Source of the DNA: Rubrivivax sp. | GTDB lineage: Bacteria > Pseudomonadota > Gammaproteobacteria > Burkholderiales > Burkholderiaceae_C | Assembly: GCA_027491255.1 (NCBI GenBank) | Contig: JAIXWM010000081.1 | Location: 81,739-145,738 of the forward strand | Direction: 5' to 3' | Length of the DNA stretch: 64,000 nt | Shown: one piece after another, positions 24,375 to 33,499 of the stretch | Position numbering within the stretch: position 1 is the first letter of the stretch | Layout of the letters: each line of letters opens with the position of its first letter | Position numbers and translations under genes: made by a program | Notes under the pieces: generated by a model | What the model saw: the letters and a program-made list of their open reading frames with translations, nothing else | Database searches by the model: none | What the model was told of the DNA's origin: nothing

Positions 24375-25364
24375 ATGAACACCCGCATCTTGCGCCGTCG
24401 CACCGTGTTGCAGACGCTCGGCGCCTCGGCCGCCGGCCTCGCGCTGCCGGTGCTCGCGCAGTCCACCTGGCCGTCGCGGCCGATCCGCTACATCGTGCCC
24501 TTCGCGCCGGGCGGCACGACCGACATCCTCGCCCGCGTCGTCGGCGAGAAGCTCGGTCCCATCCTCGGCCAGACCATCGTGATCGAGAACAAGCCGGGCC
24601 AGGGCGGCTCGGTCGGCGCCGCCGAACTGGCCCGCGCCGCGCCTGACGGTCACACCATCGGTGGAGGCACGATCAGCTCGCACGCGATCAACGCCACGCT
24701 GTACGACAAGCTGCCTTACGACCCGGTGGCGAGCTTCGCGCCGATCACGATGTACGCGACGCAGCCCAATGTGCTGCTCGTGCACCCGAGCGTGCCGGTG
24801 AGCAGCCTGCGCGAGTTCATCGCGCTCTTGAAGGCCAGTCCGGGCAAGTATGTCTACGGCTCGGCCGGCAACGGCACCTCGCAGCACATCTCGGGCGAGC
24901 TGTTCAAGGCCATGGCCGGGGTCCAGATGCAGCACGTGCCCTACCGTGGCAGTGGCCAGATGGTGCCCGAGCTCCTGGGCGGCACTCTGCCGGTGGCCTT
25001 CGACAACATCGCCACCGGCATCCCGCACATGAAGGCCGGCAAGCTGCGTGCGCTTGCGGTGACGACGGCGCGGCGCTCCGGCGTCGCGCCGGACGTGCCG
25101 ACGATGGCCGAATCCGGGCTCGCGGGCTATGAACTGAGCTCCTGGCAGGCGGTGTTCGCGCCAGCGGGCACGCCGGCGGCCGTCGTCGACCGGCTCTACA
25201 CCGAGATCGGCCGCATCCTGAAGATGCCCGAGGTGGCCAAGCGCCTCGGTGACCTGGGACTGGACCTGTCGGGCATGACGCCCGCCGAGCTCGGCGCGGT
25301 TGTTCGCGCCGACGTGCCTCGCCTGGGCAAGGTGGTGCGCGACAGCGGCGCGAAAGCCGACTGA
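24375..25364 (+). CDS. Bug-family tripartite tricarboxylate transporter receptor (TctC-like)
   Basis: A 329-residue periplasmic binding protein. The N-terminus RILRRRTVLQTLGASAAGLALP has a Tat-like arginine run ahead of the hydrophobic stretch. The mature part starts with the Bug signature WPSRPIRYIVPFAPGGTTDI and continues with ENKPGQGGSVGAAELARAAPDG and YGSAGNGTSQHISGELF, which form the carboxylate-binding loops. Bug receptors bind a single organic acid, often without a dedicated permease nearby; no tctA or tctB is present here. Its divergent partner is the Ldh2-family dehydrogenase. It is followed by the end of the convergent ccm operon with a 33-bp gap. Confidence 0.92.
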   Translation: MNTRILRRRTVLQTLGASAAGLALPVLAQSTWPSRPIRYIVPFAPGGTTDILARVVGEKLGPILGQTIVIENKPGQGGSVGAAELARAAPDGHTIGGGTISSHAINATLYDKLPYDPVASFAPITMYATQPNVLLVHPSVPVSSLREFIALLKASPGKYVYGSAGNGTSQHISGELFKAMAGVQMQHVPYRGSGQMVPELLGGTLPVAFDNIATGIPHMKAGKLRALAVTTARRSGVAPDVPTMAESGLAGYELSSWQAVFAPAGTPAAVVDRLYTEIGRILKMPEVAKRLGDLGLDLSGMTPAELGAVVRADVPRLGKVVRDSGAKAD

Positions 25365-25397
25365 GTCCGCAGCGGGGAGCCGGCCGGGCCAGGCCCG

Positions 25398-25910
25398 TCA
25401 GGGACCGTCCGGGTCGGGCTCGAAACGATCGGCAGGCATCTTGGTGCGCCGGCGGATGATCCACACCAGGACGAAGACCGCCAGCACCAGCAGCGCGGCT
25501 GGCCCGTACCAGAGCAAGGCCGTCGTGCTCTTGACCGGCGGCTTGTAGAGCACGAAGTCGCCATAGCGTGCGGTCATGTAGTCGTTGATCTGCGCCGGCG
25601 TTTGGCCGCGCTCCAGCATCGTGCGCACCTGGTTGCGCAAGTCGATTGCGAGATCCGCATTCGAGTCGGCGATCGTCTGGTTCTGGCATACCAGGCATCG
25701 CAGGCCGGCGGAGATCTTCATCACCTGCGCCTCGAGTGCCGGATCGGGCGCGGCGACGGCTTGCCGTGCCGGCCCGGTGCCGCCGCCCATGGCCGCAGAA
25801 GCTGGCGCAGCCGTTGCTCCCGGCGCAGCACTGGCGCCCTGTGACATCGCCGACCACGGCAGGATCGCCAGCAGCAAGGCGCCGGCGATGTGGACGAACA
25901 GCCGCCGCAC
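25398..25910 (-). CDS. ccmH: Cytochrome c maturation protein CcmH
   Basis: The apocytochrome-reducing thioredoxin-like subunit of the System I haem lyase. The 170-residue product has a signal peptide, the redox motif LRCLVCQNQTI with Cys72 and Cys75, and one C-terminal membrane helix (LLWYGPAALLVLAVFVLVWII) followed by a short basic tail. Residues 24-55 form an Ala/Gly-rich, low-complexity linker (SAAPGATAAPASAAMGGG) that is longer than usual between signal and domain. It is the last gene of the operon, 2 bp after ccmG. It lacks the fused TPR (CcmI-like) region found in E. coli CcmH. Confidence 0.92.
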   Translation of the reverse strand: MRRLFVHIAGALLLAILPWSAMSQGASAAPGATAAPASAAMGGGTGPARQAVAAPDPALEAQVMKISAGLRCLVCQNQTIADSNADLAIDLRNQVRTMLERGQTPAQINDYMTARYGDFVLYKPPVKSTTALLWYGPAALLVLAVFVLVWIIRRRTKMPADRFEPDPDGP

Positions 25911-25912
25911 CT

Positions 25913-26443
25913 TCAGGCCCCCAGCTGCTTGAGCAGCGGCTCGATCTTGTCCTGCAACACCTTGCGCGTCAGTGGGCCGACATGCTTGTAGCGCACTACC
26001 CCCTGTGCGTCGATGACGAAGGTCTCAGGCACACCGTAGACACCGAAGTCGATGCCGACCTTGCCGTCGAAGTCGATCAGCGTGGCTGCGTAGGGGTTGC
26101 CCAGGCGCTCGAGCCACGCCCGGGCATCGCCCGGGCGGTCCTTGTAGTTCAGGCCGACCACCGGCGCCTGGATGCGCCGCGCCAGGTCGATGACCAGCGG
26201 GTGTTCCTCGCGGCAGGGCGCGCACCAGGAGGCCCAGACGTTCATCACCCAGGGCTTGCCGGCGAAGTCCTCCCGCCGCATCGCCTTGTCGGGGTCGTCC
26301 AGGCGCGGCAATGTGAAGGCCGGTGCCTGCTTGCCGATCAGGGGTGAAGGCACTTCGCGCGGATTCAGGCTCAAGCCGCGGAAGAGGAACCAGACGAGCA
26401 CGCCGAACAGCGCGATCGGAATGAGGAAGCGCAGGCTCTTCAA
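25913..26443 (-). CDS. ccmG: Thiol:disulfide interchange protein CcmG/DsbE
   Basis: A 176-residue membrane-tethered periplasmic thioredoxin that keeps apocytochrome c haem-binding cysteines reduced. An N-terminal anchor (FLIPIALFGVLVWFLF) is followed by IGKQAPAFTLPRL, the active site WASWCAPC (Cys74, Cys77) and the cis-proline loop YGVPETFVID, which together are diagnostic of CcmG. It lies 39 bp after ccmF and 2 bp before ccmH. Confidence 0.94.
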   Translation of the reverse strand: MKSLRFLIPIALFGVLVWFLFRGLSLNPREVPSPLIGKQAPAFTLPRLDDPDKAMRREDFAGKPWVMNVWASWCAPCREEHPLVIDLARRIQAPVVGLNYKDRPGDARAWLERLGNPYAATLIDFDGKVGIDFGVYGVPETFVIDAQGVVRYKHVGPLTRKVLQDKIEPLLKQLGA

Positions 26444-26482
26444 GCGGTCGATCCTTCGGGTGGGCGCGCGTGGTGCCGCGGC

Positions 26483-28474
26483 TCAGGCTGCTGCCACGGC
26501 GCCGCCGGGCTGGACCTGCTCGGCGGTGCGTCGGGCGCGGTAGCGGCGGTCGGTCGCGGCCAGCAGGCCCCCCAGCGCCATCAGCGCGCAGCCGCCCCAG
26601 ATCCAGTCGACGAAGGGCTTGACGTACAGGCGCACGATCCACGCGCCGCCGTCCACCGGCTCGCCGAGCGAGACGTACAGGTCCTTGACCAGCCCCGTGC
26701 GGATGGCGGCCTCGGTCATCGGCATCTGCTGGACGCGGTAGATGCGTTTTTCCGGCCGCATCGAGGCGACCAGCCTGTCACCGCGCGCGCTGTCGGTCAC
26801 TTCGACCAGACCCTGCACGCCCCGGTAGTTCGGCCCCTGCACCTCGCGGAACTCCTTGAGCGTGAAGCGCAGGTTGCCGATGCTGGTCGAGTCGCCGGGT
26901 TTCATCCGCACGTCCTTTTCGACCTCGTGCGTCTTGACGATCGTCACGCCGAAGATGAAGACGGCCACGCCCAGGTGGGCGACCATCATGCCCAGACTGG
27001 CGCGGGGGATCTGGCGCGCGCGGCTGGCGATCGCGGCCAGTCCGGCGCCACGCGGCGCGATACGCTCCCACAGGTCGGTGGCCACGCTGGCGACGATCCA
27101 CCAGGCCAGCAGCAGGCCCAGCAGCGACATCAGGCTGATGCGCTCGGACAGCCAGGCACTGCCTGCGGTGGCCGCCACGGCCACCCCGGCGGCCCAGCGC
27201 AGGCGGCGTGCGATGTCGGGCAGTTCGGCCTGTTTCCAGCGTGCGATCGGGCCCACACCCATGAGGAAGACGACCGGGGCCATCAGCGGCGCGAACACGG
27301 CGTCGAAGTAGGGCGGGCCCACGGATATCTTGCCCAGGTCGAGCGCGTCCAGCACCAGCGGGTACAAGGTGCCCAGCAGCACCGCGGCGCAGGCCACGAG
27401 CAGCAGCACGTTGTTGCCCAGCAGCAGCGTCTCGCGCGACAGCAGCGAAAAGCGTGCGCCCAGGCCGACGCTGGGCGCGCGCCAGGCGTACAGCAGGAGC
27501 GAGGCGCCCACGACCACGACCAGGAAGCCGAGGATGAACAGCCCCCGGGTCGGGTCCGTGGCGAAGGCGTGCACCGACGACAGCACCCCCGAGCGCACGA
27601 GGAAGGTCCCCAGCAGCGACAGCGAGAAGGCCAGGATGGCCAGCAGCACGGTCCAGTTCTTGAAGCTGCCGCGTTTCTCGGTCACGGCCAGGGAGTGGAT
27701 CAGCGCCGTACCCACCAGCCAGGGCATGAAGGAGGCGTTCTCGACCGGGTCCCAGAACCACCAGCCGCCCCAGCCGAGCTCGTAGTAGGCCCACCAGCTG
27801 CCCAGCGCGATGCCCAGCGTGAGGAACATCCAGGCCACTGTCGTCCAGGGCCGGGTCCAGCGCGCCCATTGCGCGTCCAGCTGCCCGCCGATCAGCGCCG
27901 CCACGGCGAAGGCGAAGGCCACCGAGAAGCCCACATAGCCCATGTAGAGCATGGGCGGGTGGATGACCATGCCCGGGTCCTGCAGCAGCGGGTTCAGGTC
28001 GCGTCCATCGGGCGCGGCCGGGAACAGGCGCTCGAAGGGGTTCGAGGTCAGCAGCGTGAAAAGCAGGAAGCCCACGCTGACCAGCGCCATCACCGAGACG
28101 ATGCGCGCCAGCACGGGCAGCGGCAGGTGGCGGCTGAACAGGGCGACGGCGACCTGCCACAACACCAGCATCAGGATCCACAGCAGCAGCGAGCCCTCGT
28201 GTCCGCCCCACACGCCGGACACCTTGTAGAACATCGGCAGCGCGGTGTTCGAGTGCTGGGATACGTACAGCACCGAGAAGTCATTCGTGACGAAAGCCGC
28301 GGTCAGGCAGGCGTAGGACAGCGCGACCAGCCCGAACAGCGCAACCGACCCGGGGCGCGCCAGCGCCATCCACTGCTGGCGGCCGCTTTGCGCGCCCACC
28401 AGCGGGACGATGCCGAGCACGAGAGACAGGCCGAGCGCCAGCCAGAGCGCGAAGTGGCCGAGTTCTGGCGTCAT
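26483..28474 (-). CDS. ccmF: Cytochrome c haem lyase subunit CcmF
   Basis: A 663-residue polytopic protein that ligates haem from holo-CcmE to apocytochrome c. The tryptophan-rich WWD signature is present ([20 protein letters not shown]), as are conserved stretches [30 protein letters not shown] and [36 protein letters not shown] with the haem-ligand-type histidines. At least a dozen membrane helices are evident. The length is normal for the family. Its ATG overlaps the ccmE stop (ATGA). Confidence 0.96.
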   Translation of the reverse strand: MTPELGHFALWLALGLSLVLGIVPLVGAQSGRQQWMALARPGSVALFGLVALSYACLTAAFVTNDFSVLYVSQHSNTALPMFYKVSGVWGGHEGSLLLWILMLVLWQVAVALFSRHLPLPVLARIVSVMALVSVGFLLFTLLTSNPFERLFPAAPDGRDLNPLLQDPGMVIHPPMLYMGYVGFSVAFAFAVAALIGGQLDAQWARWTRPWTTVAWMFLTLGIALGSWWAYYELGWGGWWFWDPVENASFMPWLVGTALIHSLAVTEKRGSFKNWTVLLAILAFSLSLLGTFLVRSGVLSSVHAFATDPTRGLFILGFLVVVVGASLLLYAWRAPSVGLGARFSLLSRETLLLGNNVLLLVACAAVLLGTLYPLVLDALDLGKISVGPPYFDAVFAPLMAPVVFLMGVGPIARWKQAELPDIARRLRWAAGVAVAATAGSAWLSERISLMSLLGLLLAWWIVASVATDLWERIAPRGAGLAAIASRARQIPRASLGMMVAHLGVAVFIFGVTIVKTHEVEKDVRMKPGDSTSIGNLRFTLKEFREVQGPNYRGVQGLVEVTDSARGDRLVASMRPEKRIYRVQQMPMTEAAIRTGLVKDLYVSLGEPVDGGAWIVRLYVKPFVDWIWGGCALMALGGLLAATDRRYRARRTAEQVQPGGAVAAA

Positions 28475-28929
28475 GGCTTGATTCCTTGCACCGTCTGCCC
28501 GTAGGCCTGGTCGCCACGTTTGGCCTTCTCGAGCGCTTCAGCCGCCTCGGGCGGCATGTAGTTCTCGTCATGCTTGGCCAGCACCTCGCGCGCCAGGAAG
28601 ACCTCGCCCTGCATCTTTCCCTGGGCGACGACACCCTTGCCTTCCTTGAACAGGTCGGGAAGGATGCCCTCGTAGCGCACCGGCACGGTCTTGGCGGTGT
28701 CGGTGATCACGAAGCTGACCTGCACCCCTTCGCGCTTGACGCTGCCCTCCTGGACCAGACCGCCGATGCGAAAGACCCGCTGCGTCGGCGCCTCCTTCGA
28801 GGCCACCTGCGTCGGCGAGTAGAAGAAGACGAGGTTGCTCTCGAAGGCGTTGAGGACCAGCGCCACGATGGCGCCGACGCCAGCCAGGCCCACCCCGACC
28901 AGGGCCAGGCGCTTGTGACGGGTTTTCAT
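28471..28929 (-). CDS. ccmE: Periplasmic haem chaperone CcmE
   Basis: A 152-residue haem carrier. It starts with [20 protein letters not shown], giving one membrane anchor, then an OB-fold domain ([34 protein letters not shown]). The covalent haem ligand His120 lies in the conserved [10 protein letters not shown] motif. The start at 28929 overlaps the ccmD stop. The frame extends further upstream as a shadow inside ccmD and ccmC, which was ignored. Confidence 0.95.
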   Translation of the reverse strand: MKTRHKRLALVGVGLAGVGAIVALVLNAFESNLVFFYSPTQVASKEAPTQRVFRIGGLVQEGSVKREGVQVSFVITDTAKTVPVRYEGILPDLFKEGKGVVAQGKMQGEVFLAREVLAKHDENYMPPEAAEALEKAKRGDQAYGQTVQGIKP

Positions 28930-29138
28930 GTGCGTCTTTCCTCCTCTTCGTCTTCGAGCCGGTCGGACGGGTCCGGGTTCCCGCTGTCGTCGCGAACTGC
29001 ACCCAGGGCGCGCCTGCGGCGCCGTGCTGCCAGCCAGGGCTCGACCAGCATGCACAACAGGGCCACCGCGTACGAGCCCCAGACGAAGAAGCCGTCGCCT
29101 CCCATCGCGAAGAACGCAGCCGGACTCTCCCAGTTCAT
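28926..29138 (-). CDS. ccmD: Haem exporter accessory protein CcmD
   Basis: A 70-residue protein with a single membrane helix ([21 protein letters not shown]) followed by a charged cytoplasmic tail (RRRRR ... [11 protein letters not shown]), the usual CcmD pattern. It links the CcmABC release complex to CcmE. Both ends overlap neighbouring genes by ATGA (ccmC before, ccmE after). Confidence 0.88.
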   Translation of the reverse strand: MNWESPAAFFAMGGDGFFVWGSYAVALLCMLVEPWLAARRRRRALGAVRDDSGNPDPSDRLEDEEEERRT

Positions 29139-29878
29139 CGCAGGCCCCCGGAGCCGAGTTCACGCACCCAGGCCCCACCGGCTTCGCGCTCGAGGATCAG
29201 CGCGCGTGTGCGCGTGAGGACGACGGCGAACGCGTAGGCCCAGCAGGCGAAGGTCATCAGCAGCATGGCTGTCAGCATCGTGCTCGCCATCTTCGGTGCG
29301 GCGGTCAGGCTCACGGTCGCGCCCTGATGCAGCGTGTTCCACCACTTGACCGAGAAATAGATGATGGGGATGTTGACCGAGCCGACGACTGCCAGCAGCG
29401 CGCCTGCCTGGTCGGCCCGGCGCACGTCGTCGATGGCCTCGGTGAGCGCGATGTAGCCGAGGTAGAGGAACAGCAGGATCAGCTCCGAGGTCAGGCGCGC
29501 GTCCCAGACCCAGTAGGTGCCCCAGGTCGGGCGGCCCCACAGCGCGCCCGTCCACAGCGCCAGGAAGGTGAACATCGCGCCGGTGGGCGCGAGCGAGCGT
29601 GCCACCATCGAGGCCAGGCGGGCGTTGAAGGCCCACCCGATGGCCGCCCAGAATGCCATCACGAGGTACAGCAGCATCGACATCCAGGCGGCTGGCACGT
29701 GGATGAAGATCACACGGTAGACCTCGCCCTGGGTGGCGTCGGTCGGTGCGACGAAGAATCCCATCCACAGCCCCACCGCGGCCAGGAGGATGCACAAGGC
29801 CCAGCACACCGGCACGAGTACGCCAGCGAGCGCGTAGAAGCGCGGCGGGGAGGAGAAGGTGTAGAGCGTCAGGGGCAT
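29135..29878 (-). CDS. ccmC: Haem handling membrane protein CcmC
   Basis: A 247-residue, six-helix inner-membrane protein that loads haem onto CcmE. The WWD motif appears as [24 protein letters not shown], with flanking histidines in [11 protein letters not shown] and WWNTLHQGA. Length and order match the family. It follows ccmB by 34 bp and overlaps ccmD. Confidence 0.95.
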   Translation of the reverse strand: MPLTLYTFSSPPRFYALAGVLVPVCWALCILLAAVGLWMGFFVAPTDATQGEVYRVIFIHVPAAWMSMLLYLVMAFWAAIGWAFNARLASMVARSLAPTGAMFTFLALWTGALWGRPTWGTYWVWDARLTSELILLFLYLGYIALTEAIDDVRRADQAGALLAVVGSVNIPIIYFSVKWWNTLHQGATVSLTAAPKMASTMLTAMLLMTFACWAYAFAVVLTRTRALILEREAGGAWVRELGSGGLR

Positions 29879-29912
29879 CTGCGGGCGGGTGGGGCGTCGC
29901 GCGGGGTGGGAT

Positions 29913-30581
29913 TCACTCGGTCGATATTCTCAGCGCAGCCGCGGTGGCCCATGGGGCGCCCAGAGCAGTGGCGATCAACAGGGCGGCCAGCAACGAATGA
30001 TGCCCGGAGGCCGATAGCCCTGATCCGACCGCGTCCACCGCGCCGGCGCCGAAGATCAAGGCGGGTGTGGCCAGCGGCAGGACGATCAGGATCAGCAGCA
30101 TGCCGCCGCTGCGCAGGCCCAGCGTCAAGGCCGCCCCCAGGCTGCCCAGCAGGCTGAGGATGGGAGTGCCCAGCAGCAGGCCGAGCACCAGTGTCCCCAG
30201 CGCTGGCGCGGAGAGGTCGAACAGCAGGCCGATGACCGGCGCTGCCACGATCAACGGCAATCCCGACACCAGCCAGTGCGCCGCCGCCTTGGCCCACACC
30301 AGCTGCAGCGACGACGACGGCCCGAGCAGCATCTGCTCGAGCGAGCCGTCGGCCAGGTCGCCCGCGTACAGGGTGTTCACCGACAGCATGGCCGCCAGCA
30401 GCGCGCAGACCCAGACGATGCCCGGGGCGATCTGGCGCAGCGTCTGCGGCTCGGGCCCGACACCGAGCGGAAACAGGCTGACCGCGACCAGGAAGAAGGC
30501 CACCGGCAGCAGCGACTCGATGCGCCGCCGGGCCGCCAGGCGCAGGTCGCGCAGGAGCACGGCCGCAAACACCGAGTTCAC
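29913..30581 (-). CDS. ccmB: Haem exporter permease CcmB
   Basis: A 222-residue permease with six hydrophobic helices. Typical CcmB stretches are LLPVAFFLVAVSLFPLGVGPEP, IAPGIVWVCALLAAMLS and GSLEQMLLGPSSLQ-like GSLEQMLLGPSSSLQLVWAK. It forms the ATP-driven CcmAB module that releases holo-CcmE from CcmC. It lies 49 bp after ccmA. Confidence 0.93.
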   Translation of the reverse strand: MNSVFAAVLLRDLRLAARRRIESLLPVAFFLVAVSLFPLGVGPEPQTLRQIAPGIVWVCALLAAMLSVNTLYAGDLADGSLEQMLLGPSSSLQLVWAKAAAHWLVSGLPLIVAAPVIGLLFDLSAPALGTLVLGLLLGTPILSLLGSLGAALTLGLRSGGMLLILIVLPLATPALIFGAGAVDAVGSGLSASGHHSLLAALLIATALGAPWATAAALRISTE

Positions 30582-30630
30582 CGGCCGGCCTCGCGAGGTC
30601 TGGGGGCGGCTGGCCGGCAGGCGCTGCGGT

Positions 30631-31326
30631 TCATGAAGCTGTCCTGTCTGGCGGGCGGGCGGCTTCCAGCCGCCATTCGCGCGGCACCGGGTCGGCCAGC
30701 GTCAGCGGCTGGTGGCTCGTCAGCAGCACCGCGCCACCGCGGTGGGTGTGCTCGGTCAGCAGCGAGTTCAGCACGTTGATCCCGCGGTCGTCGAGCGCGT
30801 CGAAGGGCTCGTCCAGCAGCCACAGCGGCGCGGCGTCGGGCAGGGCGAGCCGGGCCAGCGCGACGCGGCGCCGCTGGCCCTGGCTGAGTGTGCGCACCGG
30901 CGCCGCAGCGCGGGAGCCCACGCCCAGGCGCGCGAGCGCCTGCGCGATCTGTGCCTCGTCGGGCGACTGGTTGCTCAGGCGCGCGAGGAATCGCAAGGCC
31001 TCTGCAGCCGTGAGGTCGTCCTTCAGCGCGTTGGCATGCGCGATGTAGACGAAGGGGCGGCGCCCTTCGGCGCCGGCACGCGCCAGCGGCTGGCCTGCGA
31101 TCTCGACCCGCCCGTCCGCGGGCGCCGACAGCCCGCACAGCAGGCGCAGCAGCGTCGTCTTGCCACGCCCGTTTCGCCCGCGCAGCCAGACCACTTCGCC
31201 GGGCCGCAGCGCCAGATCCAGCCCCTCGAAGAGCAGACGCTCGCCGCGCCGGCCGGCCAGGCCACGGACCTGCAGCAGCGGCGCGTCGCCGGGCGGTCCT
31301 GGCTGGAGGGGCAAGGTCGCGGCCAA
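30631..31326 (-). CDS. ccmA: Haem exporter ATP-binding protein CcmA
   Basis: A 231-residue ABC ATPase. Walker A is GRNGRGKTT, the signature is LSQGQRRRVALARL and Walker B plus D-loop is LWLLDEPFDALD. The YIAHANALKDDLTAAEAL region is characteristic of CcmA. It powers release of haem-loaded CcmE. The gene starts 24 bp after the trpS stop, so the whole ccm operon may be read from the trpS promoter. Confidence 0.94.
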   Translation of the reverse strand: MAATLPLQPGPPGDAPLLQVRGLAGRRGERLLFEGLDLALRPGEVVWLRGRNGRGKTTLLRLLCGLSAPADGRVEIAGQPLARAGAEGRRPFVYIAHANALKDDLTAAEALRFLARLSNQSPDEAQIAQALARLGVGSRAAAPVRTLSQGQRRRVALARLALPDAAPLWLLDEPFDALDDRGINVLNSLLTEHTHRGGAVLLTSHQPLTLADPVPREWRLEAARPPDRTAS

Positions 31327-31350
31327 GGCGCAGCGGCGGTGCGGCCGTTC

Positions 31351-32559
31351 TCAGTAGTCGAGCCCCATGGCCTCGCGCACCTCGGCCATGGTCTGCCGGG
31401 CGACGGTGCGGGCGCGCTCGGTGCCCTCATCCACGATGCGGCGCACCCGGGCGCGGTCGCCCACCAGCTCGGCGGCGCGCTCGCGCCAGGGCTGCTGCTC
31501 GCGCAGGATGGCGTCGATCACCGGCTGCTTGCACTCCAGGCAGCCGATGCCGGCGCTGCGGCAGCCCGCGGCCAGTTGCGTGCGCGTCGACTCGTCGCTG
31601 TAGACCTGGTGGAACTGCCAGACCGGGCAGCGTCCGGGCTCGCCGGGGTCGGTGCGGCGCACGCGCTGCGGGTCGGTGGGCATGCGGCGGATCTTGGCCT
31701 CGACCTGCGCGGGCTCCTCGCGCATCGCGATCGTGTTGCCGTAGCTCTTGCTCATCTTGCTGCCGTCCAGTCCCGGCAGCTTTGCGACCTCGGTGTGCAG
31801 CGCCTGCGGTTCGACGAGGATGGTCTTGCCCGTGCCGCGCAGGTGACCGCTGAGCAGCTCGGTGTCGGCGGGCGCCCAGCCCGAGACGGCCACGGCCGCC
31901 TTGCGCAGCACGGCGTCACCCTTGGCCAGCGCATCGGCGGAGCCGGTCTCACCGTAAGCCTTGCGCTGCTTCTCGAAATAGCGCGCGTCGTCCTTGCCGA
32001 GCTTCACCAGGGCCGCGGCGGCCAGGGCGTCGAAGTCGGGGTGGCGTCCGTAGAGGTGGTTGAAGCGGCGTGCCACCTCGCGCGTGAGCTCGACGTGCGA
32101 GGACTGGTCCTCGCCCACCGGCACGTAGGTCGCCTTGTAGACCAGGATGTCGGCGGCCTGCAGCAGCGGGTAGCCGAGGAAGCCGTAGGTCGCGAGATCC
32201 TTGTCCTTGAGCTTCTCGATCTGGTCCTTGTAGGTCGGCACGCGCTCCAGCCAGCCCAGTGGCGTGCCCATGGCCAGCAGCGTGAACAACTCGGCGTGTT
32301 CGGGCAGGCGGCTCTGGAGAAAGATCGTCGAGCGCTGCGGATCCAGTCCGGCGGCGATCCAGTCGATGACCATCTCGAACACGTTGCGCTCGATGACCTC
32401 GCGGCTGTCGTAATGCGTGGTCAGCGCGTGCCAGTCGGCAACGAAGTAGTGGCAGTCGTGATCGTCCTGCAGCCGCACCCAGTTCTTCAGGGCGCCGTGG
32501 TAGTGGCCGAGGTGCAGGGCGCCGGTGGGGCGCATGCCGGAGAGGACGCGGGTGCGCAT
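31351..32559 (-). CDS. trpS: Tryptophanyl-tRNA synthetase
   Basis: A 402-residue class I synthetase that charges tRNA-Trp. The HIGH-type motif is HLGH at residues 16-19 (GALHLGHYHGAL) and KMSKS is at 268-272 in DGSKMSKSYGN. It is about 65 residues longer than E. coli TrpS because of an insert after KMSKS with RTDPGEPGRCPVWQFHQVYS and a later CRSAGIGCLECK cysteine cluster, a form common in beta-proteobacteria. It is divergent from purN (89 bp between) and is the first gene of the leftward trpS-ccm run. Confidence 0.95.
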   Translation of the reverse strand: MRTRVLSGMRPTGALHLGHYHGALKNWVRLQDDHDCHYFVADWHALTTHYDSREVIERNVFEMVIDWIAAGLDPQRSTIFLQSRLPEHAELFTLLAMGTPLGWLERVPTYKDQIEKLKDKDLATYGFLGYPLLQAADILVYKATYVPVGEDQSSHVELTREVARRFNHLYGRHPDFDALAAAALVKLGKDDARYFEKQRKAYGETGSADALAKGDAVLRKAAVAVSGWAPADTELLSGHLRGTGKTILVEPQALHTEVAKLPGLDGSKMSKSYGNTIAMREEPAQVEAKIRRMPTDPQRVRRTDPGEPGRCPVWQFHQVYSDESTRTQLAAGCRSAGIGCLECKQPVIDAILREQQPWRERAAELVGDRARVRRIVDEGTERARTVARQTMAEVREAMGLDY

Positions 32560-32648
32560 GGTGTTCGATGCAGGTGGAAACCCGGATTCTGGCAGACGCT
32601 CCGCCGGCGCCAGCCACCAGACGGCGCCGCGCCTACACTGCGGCCCGC

Positions 32649-33302
32649 ATGAAGCGCATCGTCGTCCTGATTTCCGGCCGCGGATCGAACATGGAAGCGC
32701 TGGTGCGCTGCTGTGCGGCCGAGTCCTGGCCGGCGCGTGTCGTGGCGGTGATCAGCAACCGGCCGGACGCCGCCGGGTTGGAGTTCGCGCGTGCGCAAGG
32801 CATCGCCACCGGGGTCGTCGACCATCGCGCGCATGCCACCCGCGGGGCCTTCGACCATGCACTGCGTGAAGCCGTTGCCGCGCACGCCCCCGATCTGGTC
32901 GCGCTGGCGGGCTTCATGCGGGTGCTCGGTCCGGTCTTCGTGCATGCCTGGGCCGGCCGATTGCTGAACATCCACCCGTCGTTGCTGCCCGCCTTTCCAG
33001 GTCTGCACACGCACCGCCGCGCGCTCGAGGCCGGCTGCAAGGTGGCAGGCGCCACGGTGCACTTCGTGACCGAGGCCCTGGACCACGGCCCCATCGTCAT
33101 CCAGTCAGCGGTGCCGGTGCGGCCTGACGATACCGAGGGCACCCTGGCGGCGCGCGTGCTGGTCACCGAGCACCTGATCTACCCGCGTGCCGTGCGCTGG
33201 TTCGTCGAGGGCGCGCTAGAGCTCGACGCCGGGCGCGTCAGGCAACGCGACGGGCAGGCGCAGTGGCTGATGGCTGAGCCCGCCGCGGTGGGCGGCGGCT
33301 GA
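32649..33302 (+). CDS. purN: Phosphoribosylglycinamide formyltransferase
   Basis: A 217-residue cytoplasmic enzyme that transfers formyl from 10-formyl-THF to GAR in purine synthesis. Visible features are the phosphate loop SGRGSNMEALV near the start, the folate/active-site stretch LLNIHPSLLPAFPGLHTHRRAL with catalytic Asn and His, and VTEALDHGPIVIQ with the catalytic Asp. Length matches E. coli PurN (212). The start at 32649 was taken because the family begins MKRIVVLISG; the frame is open further upstream. Confidence 0.95.
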   Translation: MKRIVVLISGRGSNMEALVRCCAAESWPARVVAVISNRPDAAGLEFARAQGIATGVVDHRAHATRGAFDHALREAVAAHAPDLVALAGFMRVLGPVFVHAWAGRLLNIHPSLLPAFPGLHTHRRALEAGCKVAGATVHFVTEALDHGPIVIQSAVPVRPDDTEGTLAARVLVTEHLIYPRAVRWFVEGALELDAGRVRQRDGQAQWLMAEPAAVGGG

Positions 33303-33499
33303 GAGCCTTTCCCCATGGTCGCCTTGCATGTCAGGACACGCCGGCTCGCCGTGGCGAATCCTCGCCTGAGCCCGAGCGACGGCAGCGGCTCATGCCTGGG
33401 TGCCGTGCGTCTTGACGCGCCTGTCGGGTATCGCGGAAAAGCGCTCGTCCTGCGAGCGAGGCCGCCTCTGCGCTGTCCCGCCCCCAAGCCCGAAATCCC

